From Scatosoma sp045654025 (GTDB taxonomy: Bacteria; Bacillota; Clostridia; Christensenellales; Borkfalkiaceae): 64,000 nucleotides of DNA. The first letter of the stretch is position 1. Each line of letters starts with the position of its first letter. The DNA is taken from NCBI GenBank assembly GCA_045654025.1, contig JAZOMO010000031.1:52118-116117 (forward strand), written 5' to 3'. Positions 26,867 to 34,025 of the stretch are shown here, piece by piece. Below the pieces are notes generated by a model that saw nothing but the letters and a program-made list of their open reading frames with translations, made no database searches and was not told the origin of the DNA. The position numbers and the translations under genes are program-made.

Positions 26867-26903
26867 AAAAATCCCCCTCTTACACAGCGTGCGCAAAAGG
26901 GGG
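26867..26903 (-). terminator. Terminator of nth overlapping the next gene's Shine-Dalgarno site
   Basis: On the minus strand CCCCCTTTTGCGCA pairs with TGTGTAAGAGGGGG (14 bp, three G-U pairs) and is followed by ATTTTTG. The GAGGGGG arm is also the ribosome-binding site of the small gene that starts at 26864. Confidence 0.75.
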
Positions 26904-26917
26904 AAGGTTATACCAGA

Positions 26918-27550
26918 TTATTGTTTTTTCTTCGCATAATCGCAAAGAGGCGCAAGCGGACAGACTTCGCATTCAGGCTTTTGAGAATGGCAAATCTGCC
27001 GTCCGTGATAAATCAGCTGATGATGCGCCTTTGACCAGTCCGATTTCGGCACAGCCTTCATCAGCCCCGCCTCAACCTGCTCCGGGGTCTTTCCTTTCGC
27101 CAAGCCTAAACGGTTACTGACACGAAAGACGTGGGTATCCACGGCAATCGCCGCGCCGCCAAACCAGACGGAATAGACGACGTTCGCCGTCTTTTTACCA
27201 ACGCCGGCAAGGCTCATCAAATCCTCTATCGTCGAGGGGACTTCGCCTTGAAACCTATCTACAATGTCCTGCGACGCGGATAAAATATGCGCCGCTTTGT
27301 TGCGATAAAAGCCGCAGGAGAAGATATAGCGTTCCAACTGCTCCTGTGAAAGAGTCAGCATCTTTTCAGGGGTGTTGTACCCTTTGAACAGCTCCCTTGT
27401 CACAATATTGACGCGCGCGTCCGTGCATTGCGCGGAGAGCACCACCGCCACCAACAATTCGTAGGCCGTGGTATATTCCAGCGCTGGCTTTGCATCGTAA
27501 TATAAATCTTGCAAGAGGGCAAGTGCCTCTTTCTTTTCCATCGTATTCAT
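26918..27550 (-). CDS. nth: Endonuclease III (DNA glycosylase/AP lyase)
   Basis: Removes oxidised pyrimidines and cuts the abasic site. The 210-residue protein has LSAQCTD, the helix-hairpin-helix LMSLAGVGKKTANVV with the catalytic Lys, and the catalytic Asp in VDTHVFRVSNRLG. The [4Fe-4S] cluster is C-x6-C-x2-C-x5-C in CHSQKPECEVCPLAPLC. I keep ATG 27550, which lies exactly 6 nt after a TATAAT box and so predicts a leaderless mRNA; ATG 27541 is an alternative. No Shine-Dalgarno site precedes either. Confidence 0.95.
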   Translation of the reverse strand: MNTMEKKEALALLQDLYYDAKPALEYTTAYELLVAVVLSAQCTDARVNIVTRELFKGYNTPEKMLTLSQEQLERYIFSCGFYRNKAAHILSASQDIVDRFQGEVPSTIEDLMSLAGVGKKTANVVYSVWFGGAAIAVDTHVFRVSNRLGLAKGKTPEQVEAGLMKAVPKSDWSKAHHQLIYHGRQICHSQKPECEVCPLAPLCDYAKKKQ

Positions 27551-27556
27551 AGCCGC

Positions 27557-27585
27557 ATTATACCACGCCCCCGCAAAAAACGCAA
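27557..27585 (-). promoter_or_regulatory. Promoter of nth, predicting a leaderless transcript
   Basis: On the minus strand: TTGCGT, 17-nt spacer, TATAAT, then 6 nt (GCGGCT) and the ATG. The expected start point, 7 nt past the -10 box, is the A of the start codon. A small palindrome AAAACGCAAGCGTTTT overlaps the -35 region and may end the DUF3343 transcript. Confidence 0.75.
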
Positions 27586-27591
27586 GCGTTT

Positions 27592-27852
27592 TTACAAAGG
27601 CAACGGGTACAGCACCAAGACACCTGCTTGATAGTCCATTTTATAAAAACCCTTAAAGGTCGAATATCCGCCAAGATGCAATATAGCCTTTGCGCGCGTC
27701 AGCACCCTGCCGTCAAAGCGCACGCAGAGCCCACAACCGATTCTCGCCTCTTTGGGAGCAGGCACGGTTTCACAAGGCACGCCGTATTCCATCAATTTCT
27801 GCGCAAAATCCACGCTCTGCGAGCGCGAACGAAACACCGCAAGTACCGTCAT
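27592..27852 (-). CDS. DUF3343 protein (putative Se/S carrier-like)
   Basis: 86 residues. It has the DUF3343 pattern: a beta start MTVLAVFRSRSQSVDFAQKL, then VPCETVPAPKEARIGCGLCV with two cysteines, and GRVLTRAKAILHLGGYSTFK. The family is proposed to carry sulfur or selenium. It is divergently transcribed from a cysteine desulfurase 95 nt away, a pairing that supports this. AGGAG precedes ATG 27852; an ATG at 27879 lacks a site and coincides with the likely transcript start. The function is inferred. Confidence 0.85.
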   Translation of the reverse strand: MTVLAVFRSRSQSVDFAQKLMEYGVPCETVPAPKEARIGCGLCVRFDGRVLTRAKAILHLGGYSTFKGFYKMDYQAGVLVLYPLPL

Positions 27853-27879
27853 TTTGTTATACTCTCCTAAAATCTTCAT

Positions 27880-27908
27880 TTGAGTTATAATTCACTCATC
27901 TTTAGAAT
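27880..27908 (+). promoter_or_regulatory. Promoter of the cysteine desulfurase with overlapping inverted repeat
   Basis: TTGAGT (27880-27885), 17-nt spacer, TAGAAT (27903-27908). The inverted repeat TGAGT-N8-ACTCA at 27881-27898 overlaps the -35 box. On the other strand its centre contains TATAAC, which can serve as the -10 of the divergent DUF3343 gene. One regulator bound here could control both directions. Confidence 0.7.
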
Positions 27909-27947
27909 AGTATATTATATGCCAAATTCACAAACCGAGGTGTCTAT

Positions 27948-29069
27948 ATGATTTATCTTGACAACGCCGCAACAGGCGGTGAGAAACCGCAAAACGTCCT
28001 TACTGCAGTACGCTCCACCTTGGAGCTTTGCGCCAACCCCGGTAGGGGCGCGCATCGGCTAGCCGTTACCTGCTTAAACGGCGTACAAGCGTGTCGAAAA
28101 GTCCTCGCCCAGCATTTCGATTGCCCCGACCACGACCGAGTAATTTTCACCAAGAACTGCACGGAGGCGCTGAACATCGCTCTGCAAGGCCTGCTAAAAG
28201 CAGGCGACCACGTTATCACTACTTGTTTGGAGCATAATTCCGTCCTTCGCCCCCTGTATTACTTAAACAATCATCGGGTCATCGAATACGATATTTGCCC
28301 GTTAGACGGGGGCGAAATTACGCCACAGCGCATCGCCTCACTTCTTCGCCCAAACACGCGAGCGGTCGTCGTCACCGCCGCATCCAACGTCACGGGATAT
28401 TCCCCCGACCTTATCCAAATACGCAAGCTGTTGCCTGACAGCGTACTACTGATTTGCGATGGAGCGCAAGGCGGCGGGCACCTGCCTTTGAAAATGTACG
28501 CCATGGGCATCGATGCCCTGTGCCTCGCGGGTCATAAGGGGTTATACGGCATCCAAGGTAGCGGTGCTTTGTTGCTGTCCGAACGCGCCAACCCCACCCC
28601 GCTTTTGTTTGGAGGCACCGGGTCAATGAGTTATGCCAAAGAGATGCCCGACTTTCTGCCCGACACCTTAGAGGCAGGCACGCTGAACTATCCTGCTATC
28701 CTCTCCCTCTTTGAGGGAGTAAACTACCTGACCGTACACCAAGAAGAGATTGCCGAGAAATTAAAACGGTTGAGTAGCACGCTGATACGAGGCTTGAAAA
28801 AGTTGCCCGAAATACGGGTGTATTCTCAGCCAAACCCCTGCGGTATCGTGGCTTTTTCGCACCGAAAACACCCCTCGGAATATCTGTCCATGCTACTGTC
28901 CAAAAAATACGATATTGCCACCCGTGGGGGCTTGCATTGTGCGCCCCTCGCACACGAGGCGTTGGGTACGAGCGGCGACGGATTGCTTCGCGTTTCCTTT
29001 GGCAACCAAAACAGCGAAAAGGATGTAGAAACACTCTTATCCGCCCTGCAAGCGGTATGCAAGGACTGA
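27948..29069 (+). CDS. Cysteine desulfurase (class V aminotransferase family)
   Basis: PLP enzyme of 373 residues that removes sulfur from cysteine. IYLDNAATGGEKP opens it. TKNCTEALNIALQG, CDGAQGGGHLPL and the PLP lysine in LAGHKGLYGIQGSGALL follow. The catalytic Cys is in RGGLHCAPLAHE, the SufS/CsdA-type position. GAGGTG lies 6 nt before the ATG. No suf or isc scaffold gene is adjacent. The divergent DUF3343 gene suggests a sulfur- or selenium-transfer role apart from bulk Fe-S assembly. It is one of only two plus-strand genes before 54.7 kb. Confidence 0.93.
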   Translation: MIYLDNAATGGEKPQNVLTAVRSTLELCANPGRGAHRLAVTCLNGVQACRKVLAQHFDCPDHDRVIFTKNCTEALNIALQGLLKAGDHVITTCLEHNSVLRPLYYLNNHRVIEYDICPLDGGEITPQRIASLLRPNTRAVVVTAASNVTGYSPDLIQIRKLLPDSVLLICDGAQGGGHLPLKMYAMGIDALCLAGHKGLYGIQGSGALLLSERANPTPLLFGGTGSMSYAKEMPDFLPDTLEAGTLNYPAILSLFEGVNYLTVHQEEIAEKLKRLSSTLIRGLKKLPEIRVYSQPNPCGIVAFSHRKHPSEYLSMLLSKKYDIATRGGLHCAPLAHEALGTSGDGLLRVSFGNQNSEKDVETLLSALQAVCKD

Positions 29070-29094
29070 CCTTACAGACCTTATAACAGCCCCC

Positions 29095-29364
29095 TTATAT
29101 ATCCTTTAAGCGTTGCACAACCCCTTCTAGCTGACTTCTCTGCCCTTCGTCGAGCATGGGCGCGAACTGCGTATAAAACTCGTCAATCTCCGCATTTGTC
29201 AGCGTACCTGCGCGCTTAGATTTTTCCGCCTCGGACAAAATCTGCATCCAGATGCCTGCGCCGCTTTTGCCATCGTACGCCGCCGCAATCTTCTTGGTCA
29301 GCTCGGTTGCCGATTGTTCCGTATCCTCTTGTTTTCCCTGCGTATAGGTGCGTAAATTTTTCAT
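29095..29364 (-). CDS. Small uncharacterised helical protein
   Basis: 89 residues, family not recognised. It is charged and predicted helical, with KKIAAAYDGKSGAGIWMQIL, then GTLTNAEIDEFYTQFAPML and a C-terminal helix GQRSQLEGVVQRLKDI. No membrane segment or cysteine is present. A GGGGG site precedes ATG 29364. It is divergent from another small unknown gene 77 nt away, and the region between carries sigma-E-like elements, so I suspect a sporulation-linked pair. That role is inference only. Confidence 0.65.
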   Translation of the reverse strand: MKNLRTYTQGKQEDTEQSATELTKKIAAAYDGKSGAGIWMQILSEAEKSKRAGTLTNAEIDEFYTQFAPMLDEGQRSQLEGVVQRLKDI

Positions 29365-29427
29365 TACAAATCCCCCAAAAAAGATTTTTCTACATTCTAT
29401 TCGGCCGCACGAAAAAAAGTGCCTCTG

Positions 29428-29435
29428 CATACAAT
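29428..29435 (+). promoter_or_regulatory. Sigma-E-like -10 element of the small plus-strand gene
   Basis: CATACAAT matches the Bacillus sigma-E -10 consensus at all eight positions; the -35 region (GCACGAA, 14 nt upstream) is weak. TACAAT ends 6 nt before ATG 29442. On the opposite strand AATAGAAT (6 of 8) with GCACTTT 14 nt upstream could serve the divergent gene. Confidence 0.5.
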
Positions 29436-29441
29436 GATAGT

Positions 29442-29774
29442 ATGGAATTGCTCGTATTGATTATCTTGTATTACCTGTCGCAAAACCCCGAATTTGAACG
29501 CTCGGTAAAGCCGTTGCTTGGGGAGCTGAAAAACTCTGAACACGCCCTGAAATTTTTGGAAGAATTATCACAATTTTCACGGCTTTTTTCATCTTTGCAA
29601 AGCAAAGAAGAAAACAAGGTCGATAAACAAGGCGACGAACCAAAGCGGGAAGAAACGCAAGCAAGCCCATCTTCCTCGCAGAAGGAAAAACAGTCGACCA
29701 ACTCTCCCACCGCAGGAATTGCCGACGGCTTTATCGAAGAACTGCTAGCAAAATATTTCCAAAGCGGAAAATAA
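29442..29774 (+). CDS. Small uncharacterised protein with hydrophobic N-terminus
   Basis: 110 residues. A short hydrophobic start MELLVLIILYYL is followed by helical NPEFERSVKPLLGELKNSEH and LEELSQFSRLFSSL. A low-complexity Lys/Glu/Ser linker (about 55-88) and a terminal helix IADGFIEELLAKYF complete it. I do not recognise the family. There is no Shine-Dalgarno site. The start sits 6 nt past a sigma-E-type -10 box, and a bidirectional terminator follows the stop. Possibly mother-cell expressed. Confidence 0.65.
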   Translation: MELLVLIILYYLSQNPEFERSVKPLLGELKNSEHALKFLEELSQFSRLFSSLQSKEENKVDKQGDEPKREETQASPSSSQKEKQSTNSPTAGIADGFIEELLAKYFQSGK

Positions 29775-29798
29775 AAAAGAGCCAAAATGGCTCTTTTT
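29773..29798. terminator. Bidirectional terminator between convergent genes
   Basis: AAAAAGAGCC, loop AAAAT, GGCTCTTTTT: a strong stem with an A-run on one side and a T-run on the other. It overlaps the last codon of the transposase on the minus strand and ends the small plus-strand gene and the aro-side operon. Confidence 0.9.
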
Positions 29799-30288
29799 AC
29801 TTTTTACACAATTCATCTAATTCCCATTTTAAAGGATTTTCTTCAATATACCGCATATGCTCTTCGTAATCCTGCTCATTTCTGATAACGTGATCATAAT
29901 AGGATTTTTGCCAAATAGAAAATCCCACCGCTTTTGAAACAACTCCCTTCAGTTGCTTAACAATGCGAGGTATTGTAGGGGCGACCATTGGTCGTCCGCC
30001 TTCCGTTTGACGAATGGATACAAGCAGATGAATATGGTTTGGCATAATCACGTATTTTTCCAAAAATACAGACGGATAAATTTGTGGAATACAAAGAATC
30101 GCCCCTTCAACAATTTTGCCATACTTAGAAAGCGCAATTTCTTGCGGGCGACCATTGGTCGCCCCTACGTTATCCCAAAGCAACGCCTTTCTCTCTAAAG
30201 TACACACCGTCAAAAAATACATTCCTGCGGTACTATAATCATACCATTGCAAACGGTTTCTTTTTCGAATAGGAAGTTTCTTTTCCAT
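29797..30288 (-). CDS. REP-associated tyrosine transposase (RAYT, Y1/TnpA_REP family)
   Basis: 163 residues of the IS200-related Y1 family that acts on short REP palindromes. YDYSTAGMYFLTVCT starts the fold, MPNHIHLLVSI is the HUH metal motif, and WQKSYYDHVIRNEQDYEEHM holds the candidate catalytic Tyr, then YIEENPLKW. All motifs are intact. Two loops, VGATNGRP (about 41-48) and GGRPMVAPT (about 97-105), are encoded by inverted copies of one palindrome. It begins 3 nt after the SDR stop with no ribosome-binding site, so it depends on coupling or is poorly translated. Confidence 0.93.
   Translation of the reverse strand: MEKKLPIRKRNRLQWYDYSTAGMYFLTVCTLERKALLWDNVGATNGRPQEIALSKYGKIVEGAILCIPQIYPSVFLEKYVIMPNHIHLLVSIRQTEGGRPMVAPTIPRIVKQLKGVVSKAVGFSIWQKSYYDHVIRNEQDYEEHMRYIEENPLKWELDELCKK
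29975..29999 (+). repeat. REP-like palindrome, copy 1, inside the transposase gene
   Basis: 25 nt starting GTAGGGGCGACCATTGG, with internal dyad GGCGACC / GGTCGtC. It is 23 of 25 identical to the reverse complement of copy 2, 145 nt away, and encodes part of the loop GGRPMVAPT on the minus strand. Confidence 0.85.
30145..30169 (-). repeat. REP-like palindrome, copy 2, inside the transposase gene
   Basis: 25 nt reading GTAGGGGCGACCAATGG on the minus strand, with a perfect GGGCGACC / GGTCGCCC dyad. It encodes VGATNGRP in the transposase. It is inverted relative to copy 1. Confidence 0.85.
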
Positions 30289-30291
30289 TTT

Positions 30292-30990
30292 TTATACGAT
30301 AGAAAATCCGCCGTTGACGGGAATGTCTACACCGTTGACGTAGTCGTTTTCTTCTAGGAATACGACCGCTTTTGCAACATCCTCGCCGTCGCCCATTCTC
30401 CCTGCAGGAATCCCCTCTACGAGCGCCGCCTTGTCCTCTTCGGTCAATCGGGCATTCATCGCCGTATCAATCACGCCAGGCGAAACGGTGTTCACTCGAA
30501 TCCCCGAATAGCCCAGCTCGTTTGCCAAGGCTTTGGTAAACGCAATCAAAGCGCCTTTCGATGCGGAATACACGCTCTCACAGCTGCCTCCAACCTCTCC
30601 CCAAACGGAAGAAATATTGACGATTACGCCACTTTTCCGTGCAATCATATGAGGCACGGCGTGCTTTACGCAGAGGAACGCGCCACGCATATTGACGGCA
30701 AACAAGTCGTCAAATTCGTCCACGGTCACGTCCTGCACCTGCTTGAACAGACAAACGCCTGCGTTGTTGACCAAGATATCCACACCGCCGATAGCGGCAA
30801 TCATTTTGACAACCTCATCTTCCTTGCGGACGTCCGCAAGGTAGACCTCCAAGCCCTGTTCTTTCGCCGCTTTTGCGCTCTCCTCGTCCTTTGAATAGCT
30901 AACGCACACACGATATCCTTTACGCAAAAAAGCCAACGCAATCGACAGCCCGATACCACGTACGCCGCCCGTCACTAAAACCGTTTTCAT
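30292..30990 (-). CDS. SDR family oxidoreductase (FabG-like)
   Basis: NAD(P)-dependent short-chain dehydrogenase of 232 residues. TGGVRGIG is the cofactor loop (7-14), NNAG is present, and the catalytic Ser, Tyr and Lys are in NISSVWG and YSASK. VNTVSPGVIDTAM follows the active site, and VNGVDIPVNGGF is the C-terminal signature. The FabG-like sequence would fit 3-oxoacyl-ACP reductase, but no fab gene is near and it trails the aro operon by 14 nt. The substrate therefore stays open. Confidence 0.92.
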   Translation of the reverse strand: MKTVLVTGGVRGIGLSIALAFLRKGYRVCVSYSKDEESAKAAKEQGLEVYLADVRKEDEVVKMIAAIGGVDILVNNAGVCLFKQVQDVTVDEFDDLFAVNMRGAFLCVKHAVPHMIARKSGVIVNISSVWGEVGGSCESVYSASKGALIAFTKALANELGYSGIRVNTVSPGVIDTAMNARLTEEDKAALVEGIPAGRMGDGEDVAKAVVFLEENDYVNGVDIPVNGGFSIV

Positions 30991-31004
30991 TCTATACCTG
31001 CCTA

Positions 31005-31505
31005 TTATAAACCGAATTTTCGCGCGATTTCGTCCGCAATTTCCGCGGGCGTTTTTTCATCCACGCATATGGTGGCGTCCGCAACCTTTTCATAGATTGC
31101 AGAGCGCGCCGACAGCAACCCGTCCAAACAGGCAGAAAGCGCCTCCCCCGCTAGCAACGGACGGGTAGTATCCCCCTCCAAACGCCGTTGCAAGGTTTGC
31201 TTACTTGCCTCTAAATAGACGATTTTACCCTGCGCTTTTAAGAGGCGAACGTTCTCCTCTTTGAGCACCAAGCCGCCGCCAACGGACACGATGATATCTT
31301 CGCCGCACGGCAAAGCGCGTACCGCTTCCGTTTCAAGGTCACGAAAATACGGCTCGCCATGCTTAGAAAAAATCGCCGAAATATCGCCGTGATGGCCGAC
31401 AATCCATTCGTCGGTGTCCACACGTTGCCAGCCAAGTCTGTCTTCAAGGGCGCGCGCAACCGTCGTCTTGCCGCAACCCATCATGCCGCACAATATGATA
31501 GTCAT
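31005..31505 (-). CDS. aroK: Shikimate kinase
   Basis: Phosphorylates shikimate at the 3-hydroxyl. In 166 residues the P-loop is GMMGCGKTT (7-15), the shikimate-binding Asp is in DTDEWI, and the remaining site is FRDLETEAV then VSVGGGLVL. An RxxxRPLL lid-like sequence (DTTRPLLAG) is present. It starts 1 nt after the aroQ stop. This is the sixth gene of the aro operon. Confidence 0.95.
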   Translation of the reverse strand: MTIILCGMMGCGKTTVARALEDRLGWQRVDTDEWIVGHHGDISAIFSKHGEPYFRDLETEAVRALPCGEDIIVSVGGGLVLKEENVRLLKAQGKIVYLEASKQTLQRRLEGDTTRPLLAGEALSACLDGLLSARSAIYEKVADATICVDEKTPAEIADEIARKFGL

Positions 31506-31506
31506 T

Positions 31507-31944
31507 TTACTTTACGATAGCGCGCAAGCCTTCGACCGCCGCAAGGTAGCTACCAGCGCCAAAGCCGCAAACCGTGCCCCTACAAACCTCGGAAATCACC
31601 GAAATATGACGGAACGCCTCGCGTGCGTGCACGTTGGACATATGCACCTCGACTACGGGGATATCAATCGCCGCAATCCCATCACGCAGAGCGTAGCTAT
31701 AATGGGTGAACGCCCCTGCGTTTAACAAAATACCGTCGTAAGACTTGTTCAAAAATGCTTCGTGCAATTTGTCCACCAACACGCCTTCGATATTCGATTG
31801 ATAGAAATCGACTTCGTCGCCACCTGCCTTGCAGTAAGCGGCGATTTTTGCGTTAATTTCGTCCAGCGTTTCCACGCCGTAAACGCCCTTTTCACGCAAG
31901 CCCGTGAGGTTCAAATTGACACCGTTTAATACTAAAATTTTCAT
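31507..31944 (-). CDS. aroQ: 3-dehydroquinate dehydratase, type II
   Basis: Converts 3-dehydroquinate to 3-dehydroshikimate. The 145-residue dodecameric type II form has NGVNLNLTGLREKGVYG with the catalytic Tyr, LNAGAFTHYSYALRDGI, the His in EVHMSNVHARE, and a C-terminal VCRGTVCGFGAGSY. Val replaces the usual Pro in NGPNLN. It overlaps aroE by 4 nt. Confidence 0.95.
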   Translation of the reverse strand: MKILVLNGVNLNLTGLREKGVYGVETLDEINAKIAAYCKAGGDEVDFYQSNIEGVLVDKLHEAFLNKSYDGILLNAGAFTHYSYALRDGIAAIDIPVVEVHMSNVHAREAFRHISVISEVCRGTVCGFGAGSYLAAVEGLRAIVK

Positions 31945-32756
31945 ATGTTTTCCTCGCTTTCGAGATATTTTTTATATAAGTTATGCGCCTCTTGCTCGTC
32001 TGCTTGCTTGCCCAAAAAATAGCAATCGGCGTAGTATGCCTGCAAAAAGAGCATTCCGCCGCCCGATACTGTCTGCAAGCCAAGTTCCGCCGCAATGCGC
32101 AAAAACTCCGATACGGTCGGTTTGTAAATTAAGTCCACCGCTACGGAGCACCCGTCGAACGCCGCCGCAGAAACGGGGGAAATCCCCACCGTATCGTGCA
32201 TACCTACGCCCGTGGCGTTGATGATGATATCGTAGCCGCCAACCTCAGGAGCTTCAGCCGCCAAAACACCAAGCTCCTGACAAGTTTCCTCTAATTCCTG
32301 CTTTCTGCGTTGGTAGAGGTAGACCGTTGCCCCTGCTTTTTTGAGGACGACTGCCGAGCTTCTGCCTGCGCCACCAGCGCCTAAAATCAGCACTTTCTTT
32401 CCTGCCACAGAAACGCCGTGCAGTTTCAGCATTTGCAGAAAGCCCCAACCGTCCGTGTTATAGCCTTTGCGCGTAGCGCAAACGACGGTATTCACCGCAC
32501 CAAACGCCGCCGCATCGTCCACGATTTCATCGAGGTATTCCATCACGTCACGCTTGTAGGGAATGGTCACGTTAAAGCCGTCAAAATCCCCCAAAAGGTA
32601 ACGCATTGTATCGTCCAGTTCCGCAGGCGCAATCGAAAGTTTTTCGTACGAAAGGGCAACCCCAAATTCCCGCAGAATAAAGGCGTGGATTTTATGGCTG
32701 TCCGACTTGGAAACGTCCTTGCCGATTAACGCCAAGCGAAGTGTTTTCTCGCTCAT
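31941..32756 (-). CDS. aroE: Shikimate dehydrogenase
   Basis: NADPH-dependent reduction of 3-dehydroshikimate, 271 residues. The substrate-binding NVTIPYKRDVMEYLDEI has the catalytic Lys. VNTVV and NTDGWGF follow, then the nucleotide loop GAGGAGRSS and a C-terminal SGGGMLFLQA. The N-terminal shikimate motif reads SKSDSHKIH, where most family members have a SxSPxIHN pattern, a mild deviation. ATGA overlaps join it to aroA and aroQ. Confidence 0.95.
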   Translation of the reverse strand: MSEKTLRLALIGKDVSKSDSHKIHAFILREFGVALSYEKLSIAPAELDDTMRYLLGDFDGFNVTIPYKRDVMEYLDEIVDDAAAFGAVNTVVCATRKGYNTDGWGFLQMLKLHGVSVAGKKVLILGAGGAGRSSAVVLKKAGATVYLYQRRKQELEETCQELGVLAAEAPEVGGYDIIINATGVGMHDTVGISPVSAAAFDGCSVAVDLIYKPTVSEFLRIAAELGLQTVSGGGMLFLQAYYADCYFLGKQADEQEAHNLYKKYLESEENI

Positions 32757-34009
32757 TTCGCACCTACCCCCAACAATTCAAAGAAATTAGGGAAAGAAAT
32801 CGCACAGCATTCGGGGCGCAAAATCTGACCGCCGTTTTCGCTTGCCAGCATGCCCACAGCCGCGGACATCGCAATTCTATGATCCAAATAACTGTCCACT
32901 GTGCCGCCCATCAGCCGTTTTTTACCACGGATAATAAACCCGTCATCGGTGGGGACGCACTCGCCGCCGAGGCGGTTAATCATCTCCGCCGTCGTCTTAA
33001 TACGGTCGCTCTCTTTCACCTTCAATTCCTTCGCATCGCGAATACGGCTCTCACCGTCGGCAAACGCCAATATGAGCGCAATCAAAGGCAGCTCGTCAAT
33101 CATCGAGGGAATATCGTCGCCGCCCAAATCCACCGCGCAAAGAGGGGATTTCTCTACGAGAATATCCGCCATTTCTTCGCCGCCAGAGGCGCGTTTGTTC
33201 AGCACGGAATAGCGCACGCCCATCTTATCGAACGCCGTCAAAATTCCCGTTCTGGTGGGATTTACACCCACGTTTTTACACAGCGTTTTGCCCTTCAATG
33301 CCCCCAACGCCATAAAATAGGAAGCCGAAGAAATATCCGCAGGCACGTCCACGTCCAAAGCGGAAAGCTCGCTTTTTTCCACGCTGACACGGTTGCCTTC
33401 CACCGATACTTTCGCGCCCATCGCAGACAGCATACGCTCGGTATGGTCACGGGATTTGGTGGGTTCTTCCACCGTGGTGATACCGCTTGCAGAAATGCCT
33501 GCCAGCAAAATCGCGCTCTTGACCTGCGCCGAGGCAACGTCCGTCACAATCTCTCTGCCCACAAGCTCCGCGGGGGCAATGCATACAGGCGCGTGACCGT
33601 CCGTCGTACGCACGTTCGCGCCGAGCAACCCCAAAGGTCTTGCCACACGCTCCATCGGTCTTTTGGACAGCGAGGCATCCCCCGTCAATACGGCGTCAAT
33701 CCCCTTTCCTGCCACCAAGCCGGTCAAAAGCCTCATCGTCGTGCCAGAATTACCGCAATCAAGCTCCCTGCCTGCGCGGAAACGCTCTGCCCCACGCACA
33801 CGCATGGTCGAGCCGTCCACGTCAATCTTCGCCCCAAGCGCACGCATACACGCACAGGTGGAAACGCAGTCCTCGCCACAGAGGGCGTTGGTAATCACCG
33901 CTTCGCCTGCCGCCGCGCTGTTTAACATCACCGCGCGGTGGGTAATTGACTTGTCGCCCGGCAGGAGGAACTCTCCTTCAAAACTGCCGACGTTTCGTAT
34001 GTTTTGCAT
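32753..34009 (-). CDS. aroA: 3-phosphoshikimate 1-carboxyvinyltransferase (EPSP synthase)
   Basis: Adds the enolpyruvyl group from PEP to shikimate 3-phosphate. In 418 residues LPGDKSITHRAVML, DCGNSGTTMRLLTGL, DASLSKRPMERV and the late KESDRIKTTAEMINRLGG and DHRIAMSAAV are all present. I start at ATG 34009, with AGAGGA 11 nt upstream. A TTG at 34042 is in frame but overlaps aroB and has no site. Class (glyphosate sensitivity) is not judged. Confidence 0.96.
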   Translation of the reverse strand: MQNIRNVGSFEGEFLLPGDKSITHRAVMLNSAAAGEAVITNALCGEDCVSTCACMRALGAKIDVDGSTMRVRGAERFRAGRELDCGNSGTTMRLLTGLVAGKGIDAVLTGDASLSKRPMERVARPLGLLGANVRTTDGHAPVCIAPAELVGREIVTDVASAQVKSAILLAGISASGITTVEEPTKSRDHTERMLSAMGAKVSVEGNRVSVEKSELSALDVDVPADISSASYFMALGALKGKTLCKNVGVNPTRTGILTAFDKMGVRYSVLNKRASGGEEMADILVEKSPLCAVDLGGDDIPSMIDELPLIALILAFADGESRIRDAKELKVKESDRIKTTAEMINRLGGECVPTDDGFIIRGKKRLMGGTVDSYLDHRIAMSAAVGMLASENGGQILRPECCAISFPNFFELLGVGAK

Positions 34010-34025
34010 AGCTTCAACCGTCCTC

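Noticed and set aside
29941..30180. A CRISPR-like pair of repeats
   Set aside because: There are only two copies, inverted, inside a transposase gene, and no regular spacer length.
32741..33925. A 394-codon open frame on the plus strand
   Set aside because: It is antisense to aroA and is rich in Arg, His and Gln without any recognisable domain.
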